From: Diaphorobacter caeni
Lineage (GTDB): Bacteria; Pseudomonadota; Gammaproteobacteria; Burkholderiales; Burkholderiaceae_C
Direction: 5' to 3'
Length of the DNA: 64,000 nt
Assembly (NCBI RefSeq): GCF_015354245.1
Contig: NZ_JADKYZ010000007.1
Coordinates: 1 to 64,000, forward strand
The position numbers and the translations under genes are program-made. The notes under the pieces are model-generated. The model saw only the letters and a list, made by a program, of their open reading frames with translations. It did no database searches and had not been told where the DNA came from. This document shows, in pieces, positions 8,859 to 17,855 of the stretch (position 1 is its first letter; the number at the start of each line of letters is the position of its first letter).

Positions 8859-8956
8859 TGCATGAAGCAACTAAAGAACTCCACCTGACGCTGATTCGCC
8901 TTGCCAAGGGCGTGATCACCGCATGGGAGCGCTGGATCGAAAAGCGCTCCGTCTAA
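8858..8956 (+). CDS. 32-residue phage micro-protein
   Basis: ATG 8858 shares its A with the preceding stop (TGATG) and opens a 32-codon frame ending at TAA 8956. The peptide runs MHEATKELHLTLIRLAKG and on through TAWERWIEKRSV, a single amphipathic helix with clustered tryptophans. Coding sense is supported by tight coupling and by the match to similar tiny genes beside tail genes in other phages (recalled, not searched). Function is unknown. Confidence 0.6.
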   Translation: MHEATKELHLTLIRLAKGVITAWERWIEKRSV

Positions 8957-9027
8957 ACATTTTCCAACCCTGCCACGCAGGCCCGCCACTCCGCAAGGAC
9001 TCGCGGCCATTACGCCTCGCAGAAATC

Positions 9028-9048
9028 GGCCCCGGAAGGGGTCTTTTT
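9028..9048 (+). terminator. Hairpin before tail tube gene
   Basis: GGCCCC at 9028-9033 pairs with GGGGTC at 9038-9043 (one G-T pair) around GGAA, followed by TTTTTC. It is one of six terminator-like hairpins spaced through the late operon. The tail tube start lies 18 bases further on. Confidence 0.65.
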
Positions 9049-9065
9049 CATGAAAGAGGCCCTAA

Positions 9066-9713
9066 ATGGCTTATGCAGTATCGACCGGAACCCGGTTCGC
9101 AATCTCCACCACTCTCGGCGCGGCCATCCCGGTCACTGCCATCTCCAACGCGGCTCCTGCCGTCATCACAGCTGCGGCTCACGGCTTGGCGCAAGGCGCT
9201 CCGTTCCTGCTGAAGTCTGGCTGGGAGGACTTGAACGACTCCGTTCTGCAGGCGGGCACGGTCGCAACCAACTCCATCACGCTGGTGGACGAGGACACCA
9301 CCGACCTGATCGCGTTCCCCAACGGCTCGTCGGCGGGCACCATCCAGCCCATCACGGCATGGACGGAGCTGCAGCAGGTCACGGAAATCAACCCATCGGG
9401 CGGCGAGCAGCAGTACGCGGAAATCAACCCGCTGTCGCAGAAGTACGGCATCAAGATCCCTACGACTCGCTCCGCGATGAGCTGGGAAATGACCTTCGGC
9501 TGGGATAACAAGCTGCCCGGCTACAAGGCCGCTCTTGCCGCCTCGCGCGCTGGCCGCATGGTGGTGATCCGCATGGCCTTGCCGAATGGCGGCGCTGTGT
9601 CGTATGGCTACGGCTACATCACCGTTTCGGAAACCCCGCGTGTGCAGTCGAACCAGATCACGACCGGCAGCCTGACGCTCGCAATGCAGCGCCCACTCAA
9701 GACATACGCGTAA
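9066..9713 (+). CDS. Major tail tube protein
   Basis: The 215-residue protein starts MAYAVSTGTRFAISTTLGAA and ends with a conserved beta segment (RVQSNQITTGSLTLAMQRP) typical of siphovirus tube proteins. It includes an N-terminal immunoglobulin-like part with repeated TAISNAAPAVITAAAHGLAQG-type strands. It polymerises into hexameric rings around the tape measure. Flanking terminator-like hairpins isolate it, fitting an abundantly made protein. Confidence 0.87.
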   Translation: MAYAVSTGTRFAISTTLGAAIPVTAISNAAPAVITAAAHGLAQGAPFLLKSGWEDLNDSVLQAGTVATNSITLVDEDTTDLIAFPNGSSAGTIQPITAWTELQQVTEINPSGGEQQYAEINPLSQKYGIKIPTTRSAMSWEMTFGWDNKLPGYKAALAASRAGRMVVIRMALPNGGAVSYGYGYITVSETPRVQSNQITTGSLTLAMQRPLKTYA

Positions 9714-9725
9714 TCGTTTGCCATC

Positions 9726-9748
9726 GCCCGCCTAGCGCGGGCTTTTTC
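9726..9748 (+). terminator. Hairpin after tail tube gene
   Basis: GCCCGC at 9726-9731 pairs with GCGGGC at 9737-9742 around CTAGC, followed by TTTTTCATG. It has strong intrinsic-terminator form. Confidence 0.75.
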
Positions 9749-9803
9749 ATGCCCGTTTGGTCGCTCCTCTCGGGTCTTTTTGCCTCCATAGAAAGAAACC
9801 ACC

Positions 9804-10184
9804 ATGGCTAAATCCCTCAAGTCCTTCGCGCCCGCGCCCATTTTCGACGCCAAGGCGCAGATCACCGTTCCCGGCAAGCCTGCCCAGTCGCTGGGCGTGC
9901 GCTTCAAATTCCACGACCGCAAAGCGATGCGCGATCTCGGACGCGATGTTGATGCACTGTCCAAGGACTCGCGCAGCGAAGACGGCCCACTGTCCGATGA
10001 GCAATACGACGAGCTGACCGGCAAGCAGGTGGACTTGCTGATGCGCGTGATGGACGGCTGGGAACTGGAAGACGAGTTCAACCGCGACAACCTGATCGCG
10101 TTCCTGGACACCTTCACTATGGGCTTTGGCGAGCTGATCACCGCCTTCTTCCGCTCGCACTCGGAGGCCAAAGCAAAAAACTGA
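9804..10184 (+). CDS. Tail assembly chaperone, first frame (G-like)
   Basis: The 126-residue protein MAKSLKSFAPAPIF... has a beta-rich start (ITVPGKPAQSLGVRFKFHDRKAM) and a helical end (NLIAFLDTFTMGFGELITAF). Position after the tube gene and before the tape measure marks it as the lambda gpG equivalent. It holds tape measure and tube protein during assembly. Its last codons are GCA AAA AAC TGA, which forms the slippery site A-AAA-AAC at 10175-10181, so a share of ribosomes may read on into the next frame. Confidence 0.87.
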   Translation: MAKSLKSFAPAPIFDAKAQITVPGKPAQSLGVRFKFHDRKAMRDLGRDVDALSKDSRSEDGPLSDEQYDELTGKQVDLLMRVMDGWELEDEFNRDNLIAFLDTFTMGFGELITAFFRSHSEAKAKN

Positions 10185-10219
10185 TGGATCTGGGCCGAGA
10201 ACTGTTCGGCAAGCGGCCC
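10175..10219 (+). promoter_or_regulatory. Programmed -1 frameshift signal
   Basis: A-AAA-AAC at 10175-10181 is in the correct register (gcA AAA AAC) and is followed at once by the zero-frame stop TGA 10182-10184. The following gene is in the -1 frame. A stem of GGGCCG (10192-10197) with CGGCCC (10214-10219) begins ten bases downstream and could pause ribosomes. The TGATG overlap allows reinitiation as an alternative route. Confidence 0.75.
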
Positions 10220-10525
10220 AGTATCGAGGCCCTGCAGGCGTTTGGCATTCCACTCGCCGCAGTGGAGCCGCCTGCGCCAGTGGAGCCCTACCCGGAACAC
10301 ACCGAGGCATTCCAGTGCTTCATTGACCTGTCCGGGCAGTGGCGCATGAGCCATTCCGGCGTGTTCGCGCTGGACTACAACGTGGTGTATCGCTGGATGG
10401 ACTCAGAACGCGTCAAGCCCGCAGAGCAGAACCAGCTTCTACGAGAGATTGGCCTGATCGAGCGCGGTGCGCTGGAGGCCATCAACGAAGCGGCAGAGGA
10501 AGAACGCCGGAAGGCGAAGGGGTGA
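10184..10525 (+). CDS. Tail assembly chaperone, second frame (DUF1799-like, T-like)
   Basis: The 113-residue protein MDLGRELFGKRPSIEALQAFG... has the DUF1799 pattern with a central FIDLSGQWRMSHSGVFALDYNVVYRWMD. In lambda the equivalent T segment is made only as a G-T fusion by -1 frameshifting and binds the tape measure. This frame is -1 to the preceding gene and starts in its stop codon, so fusion or coupled initiation are both possible. It is directly followed by a truncated frame and the accessory cassette. Confidence 0.83.
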   Translation: MDLGRELFGKRPSIEALQAFGIPLAAVEPPAPVEPYPEHTEAFQCFIDLSGQWRMSHSGVFALDYNVVYRWMDSERVKPAEQNQLLREIGLIERGALEAINEAAEEERRKAKG

Positions 10526-10839
10526 TGATGATTGAACTGAAACCTAGCGCCTTCGTAGCGCACAAGACAAACGGGTTTGTCTTTGAGTTCGCAGAAGAAG
10601 ATGATCCCGCTATCGAGTCTTTCAGCCTTGATCTTGGGGGCGAAGTGGGGTATCTGGAATTCAGGAGACTCACGACGCTTTCTCGAGCATGCTACTTATC
10701 ATCTCGATGGACTTCATTCCCTGACCCAATCCGTAGTCCACCAGCTTCAATACCAAATGTTTTGTGGCCTCGCCATCGAGCGCGCGAAGTCGATCAATCA
10801 TTCGCTTCTTTGCGGGCTCCGGCGCATCCGACTGAATGA
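10525..10839 (+). pseudogene. Phage gene truncated by accessory cassette
   Basis: ATG 10525 overlaps the preceding stop (TGATG) and has GAAGGGG upstream, so initiation looks genuine. About 46 codons read as an acidic, plausible protein (MMIELKPSAFVAHKTNGF... to GEVGYLEF). From about 10665 the frame runs antisense to the reverse-strand gene ending at 10670 and loses protein character. I infer that the original 3' part was replaced when the cassette entered. No family is recognised in what remains. Confidence 0.4.
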
Positions 10840-11158
10840 TCTTCGATTCGATGATAGCCTTGATCGTGTCGTCGTGTAGCTTGATCGTCACAATGCCGAG
10901 AATCGCCGAAAGACCGCCATCATCGGCAAGAAAGTCCATTCCTTTTGCGGTGATGCGCCCGCCTTGGTAGATCAAGTCTCCGGATGATCCAAGTTGTCCG
11001 GCAATTGCTATTAGGTCGTGCTCTTGAAGGTAGAGAAGGTTGGCCGCAACCGTGTGCTCATCGTCACTCAGGTCGTGCCACTTTTCGAATGTGCGGTTTG
11101 GGTAGACATCGGCGTACCTGCGCAGTACAGAAAGCTGAAACTCACGATTCAGAACCAT
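10670..11158 (-). CDS. Reverse-strand accessory gene in tail operon (possible winged-helix protein)
   Basis: This 162-residue protein is read against the phage late operon. ATG at 11158 has a perfect AGGAGG five bases upstream, preferred over an upstream frame opening. The N-terminal part (NREFQLSVLRRYADVYPNR then HTVAANLLYLQEHDLIAI and ITAKGMDFLADDGG) resembles a winged-helix fold. The rest is helical and charged, with KRMIDRLRALDGEATKHLVLKLVDYG. Opposite orientation and position suggest a lysogenic-conversion (moron) gene. Function is unknown. Confidence 0.7.
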   Translation of the reverse strand: MVLNREFQLSVLRRYADVYPNRTFEKWHDLSDDEHTVAANLLYLQEHDLIAIAGQLGSSGDLIYQGGRITAKGMDFLADDGGLSAILGIVTIKLHDDTIKAIIESKIIQSDAPEPAKKRMIDRLRALDGEATKHLVLKLVDYGLGQGMKSIEMISSMLEKAS

Positions 11159-11233
11159 CCCATCCTCCTTTGGTGAAAAGAAGATGGTATCCGAAGCATT
11201 TGCTAACATGCCTCCTTCATCTTTGGAGGGGAT

Positions 11234-11917
11234 ATGCGAATTGCTGTCGGGATATTGGCGACGGTCATTTTGTTGGGCGGCTGCGCGAAACGCGTGAAAG
11301 TTGTGGATCCGAATTTTGTGCCGCATGAATTCAAATCCTCGGCCTCGTCATTGCTCCCCCTGAGTGTGGCGGCAGGCATCTGTGCGAAAGAATTTCCGGG
11401 TGCCTCGAATCCGCAGGACGACGGAGATAACAACTTCACAGTGCAGAACACGGTGAATGTGAGGATGGAAGCGCCGACGCAGTCCGTGATTTGCTCCATC
11501 AACGAAACGACCCGAGAGCTGGAACGCGTGCACGATGGCCGCCATGTCCTCACTCCTGCCGAGCTTGCGCGCCAACGGGCCGCAATGAGGGAAGGGCAGG
11601 CTCAAACGGAAAGAATCGCCAAGGGGGACTATGCGGACTTCCTCAAGACGGCGAAGCGAGTCATCACCGATAAATTCAAGGATCCAGAATCAACGCGATT
11701 CCGAGATCTGTATTTCAGCAATGCGGGCGGGATGCCGACACTGTGTGGGCAGCTCAACAGCAAAAACTCCTACGGCGCGTATGTGGGCTACAGAGGGTTC
11801 TACTACAACTCTGGGAGCGCTGCTGTCGAAACCGAGGACGGGCGCGGAACAGGGCTTGCCTATAGCAATATGTCTAAGGAATTTTGCAGCAGCAAGTTCA
11901 GAGATTTAGACCAGTAA
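11234..11917 (+). CDS. Prophage-encoded lipoprotein
   Basis: The 227-residue protein has a type II signal peptide with lipobox L14-G15-G16-C17, so it should be lipid-anchored, probably to a cell membrane. A GGAGGGG ribosome site precedes ATG 11234. The C-terminal domain (from about 130: DFLKTAKRVITDKFKDPEST, then LCGQLNSKNSYGAYVGYRGFYY) matches a conserved unknown domain also found in bacterial exported proteins. It is divergent from the reverse-strand gene and ends before a hairpin. A superinfection-exclusion or host-fitness role is possible but not shown. Confidence 0.8.
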   Translation: MRIAVGILATVILLGGCAKRVKVVDPNFVPHEFKSSASSLLPLSVAAGICAKEFPGASNPQDDGDNNFTVQNTVNVRMEAPTQSVICSINETTRELERVHDGRHVLTPAELARQRAAMREGQAQTERIAKGDYADFLKTAKRVITDKFKDPESTRFRDLYFSNAGGMPTLCGQLNSKNSYGAYVGYRGFYYNSGSAAVETEDGRGTGLAYSNMSKEFCSSKFRDLDQ

Positions 11918-11947
11918 CCGTTCGCCTCGGGGCGATATCGATTTTCC

Positions 11948-11974
11948 AAGGCTCGCTTCGGCGGGCCTTTTTCA
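11948..11974 (+). terminator. UUCG hairpin after lipoprotein gene
   Basis: AAGGCTCGC at 11948-11956 pairs with GCGGGCCTT at 11961-11969 (one G-T pair) around TTCG, followed by a T-run and CATG. It would insulate the accessory cassette from the tape measure gene. Confidence 0.7.
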
Positions 11975-12018
11975 TGGGCTCACGCATTGCGTGGGCCTTT
12001 TGCATTTCTGGGGCCGGA

Positions 12019-15000
12019 ATGTCAGAAGCACTCACCACACAACTAACAGCGACGTTCGACGGCACAGAGGCTAGTCAAGGGCTTGCAAAGCTCGGGACAG
12101 ATGCAGAGAAGGTCAGCCGCAAGGTAAAGGATGCCGGGGATAGCGCTAATGGCGGCTTGAAACGAATCAAGGACGGTGCTGGCGTGGCGGCCGATGGCAT
12201 GGATGCGCTTGAGCGGAGAACCGCAAAGAGCATGCAGGGCTTCACCAACAAGCTTGCCGCCGCAGGTGACGCCGTGAAGGAGTGGGAGGGGAAGCTCGCG
12301 CTAAAGGGCTTGGACTCAGCCAAGTTCAAGCCATACCTCGATGAGATGCAGCAAGTCATCGAACGCAATAAGAGCGCGGCGATGGGCATGGACAACATCG
12401 GCATATCAGCCAAACAAACTGCTGCCGCATTGCGAGGCGTTCCTGCACAGTTCACGGACATCATTGTTTCGCTACAAGGTGGCATGAACCCCATGACTGT
12501 TTTCCTGCAGCAGGGCGGTCAGCTGAAGGACATGTTCGGCGGCGCTGGCGCGGCTGCAAAGGCCCTGGGTGGCTACATCGCTGGACTGGTCAACCCCTAC
12601 ACCATCGTTGCTGCGGCCATCGCGGGAGTAGGTGTTGCGTACAACCAAGGGAGTCGCGAGCAAGATACTTTTGTGAGGGCGATTGTGCTTTCGGGGAATG
12701 CGTCTGGGGTCAGTGCTGGGCAACTCCGAGAGTATGCACGGGAGATTGACGGCATTGTGGGTACTCAGGCTCAAGCCGCAGAGGGGCTTGCTGCATTCGC
12801 TGCGGCTGGTGTGCGTGGCGGATCTCAGCTCCGACAGTTCACAGAAACTGCTATCGAGTGGGAGAAGGCAACGGGGCAAGCTGTATCCAAAACTGCCGAG
12901 CAGTTCGCCAGCTTGCAAGATGACCCATTGAAGGCGGTGCTCAAGCTAAATGAGGGGTCTAACTTTCTTACTGCGAGCGTGTACGAGCAGATCAAGGCTT
13001 TGACCGATCAAGGCCGCAGCGCAGACGCGTCCCGCGTGGCGATGGATGCGCTTGACTCGTCCATGCGTGACCGCGCCAAGTCTATCAAAGATAGTCTTGG
13101 ATATCTGGAGCGGGGCTGGAAAGCCATCACTGGAGCTGCAAAGGATGCATGGGATGCAATGCTCAATGTTGGTCGTGCTGCGACGATCAACGACAAGTTG
13201 GGCGAGGTGCGTTCAGAGCTGAGCCGGTTGTTGTCTCAGCAGGGATGGGGGGAGACTGGAGGGGGCGCAGCAACGGGCCGCTACTCATCGGCAGAGCGCA
13301 AGCGCATTGAGGAACGGATCGCGGCCCTGCGCGCCGAAGAGTGGCAACTTGAGGCCAACGCCGCGGCGGAGCAAATGAATGCAGCCGCCCAGGCCGAGTC
13401 GAATCGCATTGCGCAAGCGACGATCAAGTGGCGCCAGGAGGGCGAGCGCTACCTCTCGAAGCACGCGCAAATGGAGCGCGAATTGGCAAAAGCGCGTGTT
13501 GAGGCTGCTGATGCTGGCGTAACAGGCGCTGCATTAGAGGATCGCCTTGCGGCAATTCGGGAAAAATACGCAGAGAAGACCCGTGGGGCGGCGGCCTCTA
13601 CCCGCGAATCCAATCAAGAGTTCGAACGCCAGCGGAGTCTTATGGCGCAGCTTGCCGGGTTGTCGTCCGACTTCTATAAGCAGTGGGACATGCTGACCAA
13701 AAAGTTCCGCGACGGAGGATTATCCGTCAAGGAGCTGGAAGAGCAGCAGCAAAAACTTCTGGCGAAGCAGCCAGCAATGGTCAGTGCGGCCAAGGCTGAA
13801 GCTGACGCTCTGAACGAGAAGATCAAGTCGTATCAGGCAGAGCAGCAGGCGCAGGATGCGATCCTCACGGCTCGGCAGAAGGCCGCAGAGACCATGGCGA
13901 AGTCCGTTCAGGATATGCAGAACGAGATTCAGGCCATGCGCATGGCTTCGGATGAGAACATATCCATGGCGAAGGCTGTCGCTAAGGTGGCATTGGCGCG
14001 CGCACAGGAGAACCGAGACAAGGCAGTAGCGAAGGGTATAGATGCCGACAACCTGAAAGCGTTGGATGATGAAATCACCAAGCGCAAAGAGCTGATTGAG
14101 CTTATTGGAAATAGGGACGCTTTCGTTCAAGCTCAGCAGGCGCAGAAGGATATGGTTGCCGAGTTCGAGCGCTCTGTCCAGCAAGTCGAAGACGTGTTCG
14201 TGCGCGGCTTTGCCGACATGATGAACAACGGAAAAAGCGGCTGGGACTCGTTCTGCAAGTCGCTGAAGACCTCGTTCTACACGCTCGTGGCGAAGGAGAT
14301 CTATGCCGCATTTGCCAAGCCGTTTGTGGTGCAGCTGGTTGGCAGCTTCTTGGGTACAACCGGCAGTTCCGGCGGCATCATGAGCATGCTGTCCTCGCTG
14401 CTTGGTGGAGGCAGCGACGGCACAAGCAGCAGCTCAAGCGGGATGGGTGGATGGTCAAATCTGCTCAGCATTGGCAAGGCAATCTACAACGCCATCACAG
14501 GCGGCTTTTCAACGCTTGGCTCATCCTTTAAGGGCGGCATTGGAAACGTAGTCTCCGGGTTCGGCAACATGGTGGGCAGTCCATACTTGTCGGGCTGGGG
14601 AACCGGCCTAGCAGGCGGTGGCCTGAACGCAGTTCCAGGAGCGCTGACCGAAGGCGCGGTGGCTGGTCACACAGCTGGATCTAGCGCCGGAAGCATGTCG
14701 ATGGGCGCAATGTGGCCTCTTGCCGCAATCGCTGGGATGTTCATCTCGTCCAAGCTGTTCAAGGCAGGTTACTCTGTTGACACTTGGAGCACTGCCCAGA
14801 AGGCAACTGATCCCGGCAACTGGTTCCAGACCAACATGCTTGCTCCACTCCTTGGAGACAAGACAGCCAACATCCTGACCGGTGCGCCGCTTGCAAAGTA
14901 CATCTTCGACGGCCTCTTTGGACGCAAGCTCAAAGACGCGGGCGTTGAAGGATCTGTTGGCGGCGAATCCGGCTTTGAAGGTCGCCAGTTCCAGTACTAC

Positions 15001-16956
15001 AAAGGGGGGCTGTTTCGGTCGAACAAGACGAAGTACTCGGAACTGGATGAGGAAACTCGTTCCGCTTTTGCCGATCAGTTCTTTGTCGTGAAGGATGCTG
15101 TTGCTGACATGGCAACGTCCATCGGACTGAGTGCTGACAGTCTTGTTGGGTTCTCGTCGAAGATCAAAGTTTCGATGATGGGCCTCACCAATGCAGAGAT
15201 CAACACCAAGGTCGCAGAGGAATTCAAGCGCATCGCTGATGAAATGGCTGCTGTCGTTCTTGTCTCGGACGAGTACACGCAGGGCGAGGAAACGAGGGCG
15301 GAAACACTGGCGCGCTTGTCCACTCGTATGACCGCCGTGAATCAGTGGCTCGACGTGATGGGCGACACGCTGCTCGAAGTGTCCCTCGTGGGCGCAGACA
15401 CAGCATCGAAGCTCATCGACGCATTCGGAGGCGAAGAGGGTTTCTCGACCGCAACCGGCAACTACGTCAGCAAGTATTTTTCGCAGTCCGAGCAATTGGA
15501 CTTAGTGAACAAGCAGATTGGCGACTCGTTGAAGACCTTGGGCGTGGACACGGTGCCAAAGACTCGTGAAGAGTTGAAGGCGCTGATCAACGCGCAAGAC
15601 CTGACGACTGAAGCTGGCCGCAAAGCCTACGCCGCGTTGCTTGGTGTGGCTGATGTGCTGGATACCGTTTTCTCTGCCGCAGAGGCTGCAAAGGCTCTCG
15701 GCAAGGACATGGACATCCAGCTACTCCGTGCGACGGGCAAAGAGGATCAGGCGGTTGCTCTTGAGCGCGAAATGCGCATCAAGGAGCTTGAGGCATACGG
15801 TGACGACGTAGCCAAGAGTCTCGTGGACAAGCAAAAGCAAATCTGGGCTGCGCAAGACGAGGCGGCGGCAAAGGAGGCGGCTGAGGCAGTCAAGCAAACC
15901 GCTCTGGCTGCTGCTGGACTGTCGGTCGATTCGATGGTGTCGGGCTTCATCGCTGAGGTCAATGCTGGCCGAGGCGCTGAGGCTGGAACGTGGCTTGCGG
16001 ACTCGATTGCTGTTGGGTTTGAGCAGGCCATCTATAACCAAGCCGTCGGCATCATCATGAACTCGATCATCGATGGCGTGATCACTCCGGTGGTGACTGC
16101 CGCGATGACGGGCTCCTCTGTGTCCGCTGCGGTGTCTCAGGCGGCCATTGAAAACATGGTGGCAAATGCTTCGGCTGCGGCTCAGGCGCTGGGCGCGATC
16201 CTCAACGACCCGACCTTCCGCGCGGCGATTGAAACCGTGCTCGGCACTGTGCGTGACTTGGGTAACTCCATCGGCGCAAACATGAAGCCGATGAGCACCT
16301 ACAAAGCGTCGGTGTCGAACGTGGGTAGCACCTACAACTATGCGGCAAACGCTGCTGACTCTGCCGCTGAAGCCGCCAAGAAATTGGCCGATCAGTGGAA
16401 GTCCACCGTGGACTCGATGACTGAGGAAATGAAGCGCTTGAGGGGTGAGCTGCTGGGCGGGACGGATGACCAAGGGATGGCTTATTACGAGTCTCTCTAC
16501 GCCATCAAGACCGCTCAGGCGAGGGCAGGGGATCAGGACGCAGCCGACGAGCTGCCATCGATCATCCAGGCACTCGAAGAACTCGCGAAGGGTACGGCAG
16601 GGACAAAGGCCGAGGTGCTGCTAATGCAGTCGGCTTGGCTGGACTCTTTGACGGCCACCCGCGATCTGCTTGCCAACAAGTACGGCGTGGACATCGGTAA
16701 CGAGCAATCGTCGGTGACGGGGGCAACGACTGCGGCGGCAGTGATCAAGGGCTCGGCCTACACGGCTGTGCTCGGGGCGCTGCAGAGCAGTTCGGACAAC
16801 CCGGCGCTGTTGGCGGTTCTCCAGTCCATTGATGCGCGCCTTGAGCGCGTTGAGAAGGACCAGCGTGCGCTCGGTGAGCCCAAGGTGATTGCGCTTCAAA
16901 GCATCGACAAGAACGTCAATCGGCTGAAGATGCTGAAAGAAATGGAGGGCACATGA
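12019..16956 (+). CDS. Tail tape measure protein
   Basis: This is the longest phage gene, about 1645 residues. Residues around 115-190 carry the TMP_2-type signature (RGVPAQFTDIIVSLQGGMNP, FLQQGGQLKDMFGG, then a hydrophobic YTIVAAAIAGVGVAY). Long charged coiled-coil stretches follow, then glycine-rich hydrophobic segments in the middle. The protein sets tail length; at roughly 0.15 nm per residue this predicts a tail near 245 nm if unprocessed. ATG 12019 (MSEALTTQLTATFDGTE) is preferred because the 45 residues before it read through the terminator hairpin. Confidence 0.92.
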   Translation: MSEALTTQLTATFDGTEASQGLAKLGTDAEKVSRKVKDAGDSANGGLKRIKDGAGVAADGMDALERRTAKSMQGFTNKLAAAGDAVKEWEGKLALKGLDSAKFKPYLDEMQQVIERNKSAAMGMDNIGISAKQTAAALRGVPAQFTDIIVSLQGGMNPMTVFLQQGGQLKDMFGGAGAAAKALGGYIAGLVNPYTIVAAAIAGVGVAYNQGSREQDTFVRAIVLSGNASGVSAGQLREYAREIDGIVGTQAQAAEGLAAFAAAGVRGGSQLRQFTETAIEWEKATGQAVSKTAEQFASLQDDPLKAVLKLNEGSNFLTASVYEQIKALTDQGRSADASRVAMDALDSSMRDRAKSIKDSLGYLERGWKAITGAAKDAWDAMLNVGRAATINDKLGEVRSELSRLLSQQGWGETGGGAATGRYSSAERKRIEERIAALRAEEWQLEANAAAEQMNAAAQAESNRIAQATIKWRQEGERYLSKHAQMERELAKARVEAADAGVTGAALEDRLAAIREKYAEKTRGAAASTRESNQEFERQRSLMAQLAGLSSDFYKQWDMLTKKFRDGGLSVKELEEQQQKLLAKQPAMVSAAKAEADALNEKIKSYQAEQQAQDAILTARQKAAETMAKSVQDMQNEIQAMRMASDENISMAKAVAKVALARAQENRDKAVAKGIDADNLKALDDEITKRKELIELIGNRDAFVQAQQAQKDMVAEFERSVQQVEDVFVRGFADMMNNGKSGWDSFCKSLKTSFYTLVAKEIYAAFAKPFVVQLVGSFLGTTGSSGGIMSMLSSLLGGGSDGTSSSSSGMGGWSNLLSIGKAIYNAITGGFSTLGSSFKGGIGNVVSGFGNMVGSPYLSGWGTGLAGGGLNAVPGALTEGAVAGHTAGSSAGSMSMGAMWPLAAIAGMFISSKLFKAGYSVDTWSTAQKATDPGNWFQTNMLAPLLGDKTANILTGAPLAKYIFDGLFGRKLKDAGVEGSVGGESGFEGRQFQYYKGGLFRSNKTKYSELDEETRSAFADQFFVVKDAVADMATSIGLSADSLVGFSSKIKVSMMGLTNAEINTKVAEEFKRIADEMAAVVLVSDEYTQGEETRAETLARLSTRMTAVNQWLDVMGDTLLEVSLVGADTASKLIDAFGGEEGFSTATGNYVSKYFSQSEQLDLVNKQIGDSLKTLGVDTVPKTREELKALINAQDLTTEAGRKAYAALLGVADVLDTVFSAAEAAKALGKDMDIQLLRATGKEDQAVALEREMRIKELEAYGDDVAKSLVDKQKQIWAAQDEAAAKEAAEAVKQTALAAAGLSVDSMVSGFIAEVNAGRGAEAGTWLADSIAVGFEQAIYNQAVGIIMNSIIDGVITPVVTAAMTGSSVSAAVSQAAIENMVANASAAAQALGAILNDPTFRAAIETVLGTVRDLGNSIGANMKPMSTYKASVSNVGSTYNYAANAADSAAEAAKKLADQWKSTVDSMTEEMKRLRGELLGGTDDQGMAYYESLYAIKTAQARAGDQDAADELPSIIQALEELAKGTAGTKAEVLLMQSAWLDSLTATRDLLANKYGVDIGNEQSSVTGATTAAAVIKGSAYTAVLGALQSSSDNPALLAVLQSIDARLERVEKDQRALGEPKVIALQSIDKNVNRLKMLKEMEGT

Positions 16957-17855
16957 CGACTGGTTTGAAGACAGTCAAGCCGCTTGTTGTCAGCGATACG
17001 ACGCTGGTTAGCCAGCCCGCCGTGGAGGATTCCGCGCCCGCATGGGTGGCTGGAACTCCGTACGCGGCGGGCTCGTTTGTCCGATATCAGCACATCGTTT
17101 ACAAGAACGGCGCGGCAACAAGCGGAATGATCCAGCCACCTCTTGATGGGATGGTGTGGGTTGCGCAGTACCCCACAAACACGTGGTCGCTGTTCGACCC
17201 TATGACGTCCAAAGCGACGGCCATCGACAACACGCTCAGCTACACATTCAAGTTCGGCCAGACCGCCAATGGCGTGTTTGGCGATGGGCTTGAAAACGTG
17301 CAGCGCATGCAGGTCACCGTGACCGATCCGAACTACGGCGAGGTCTACAAGCAGACCATGAATGTCGGTCGAACCATCGCCCGATCCAGCTGGTATCTCT
17401 GGCACTTCGGCCCGCGCGAGCAGACCGGCGTGCTGGGTTACTTCACCGACTTGCCAGACTTCCCGCAAGCCACCATCAAGGTGGAATTCTTCGGAACGAC
17501 CGGCATGAAGGTGCGCAACCTGATCGTCGGCATCGTGCAGGAGTGGGGGCTGGGTGTCGAGCTTGGAGCGTCGATTGACTTCGAGGATTACTCGATCAAA
17601 ACACGGGACGAGTACGGCAATCTGAAACTCGTTCCGCGCCAAGTGATTCGAGAGACGTCCATGTCAGTCCCGCTCAAGCGGCGAGAGGTAGACGGGTTCG
17701 TCAAGTTCATCCAAGACAGGTCGGCCAAGCCGACCTTTTTTATTGGCTCGTCAGACATCGAGAGCCTCAACACCTTCGGCGTGGCTACTGCAAACATCGC
17801 TGTGCAGTACCACGATATTTCCAAAGTTTCCCTGAAAGTACAAAGCGCATCATGA
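16953..17855 (+). CDS. Phage tail-tip protein with carbohydrate-binding-like N-domain
   Basis: The 300-residue protein overlaps the tape measure stop by ATGA and has a GGAGGG ribosome site. Residues about 28-80 (AWVAGTPYAAGSFVRYQHIVYK then WVAQYPTNTWSLFD) resemble a carbohydrate-binding or immunoglobulin-like module. The body is beta-rich, with an RETSMSVPLKRREVDGFVKF block. Position directly after the tape measure suggests a distal tail or minor tail protein. The family is not named with confidence. Confidence 0.72.
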   Translation: MTTGLKTVKPLVVSDTTLVSQPAVEDSAPAWVAGTPYAAGSFVRYQHIVYKNGAATSGMIQPPLDGMVWVAQYPTNTWSLFDPMTSKATAIDNTLSYTFKFGQTANGVFGDGLENVQRMQVTVTDPNYGEVYKQTMNVGRTIARSSWYLWHFGPREQTGVLGYFTDLPDFPQATIKVEFFGTTGMKVRNLIVGIVQEWGLGVELGASIDFEDYSIKTRDEYGNLKLVPRQVIRETSMSVPLKRREVDGFVKFIQDRSAKPTFFIGSSDIESLNTFGVATANIAVQYHDISKVSLKVQSAS

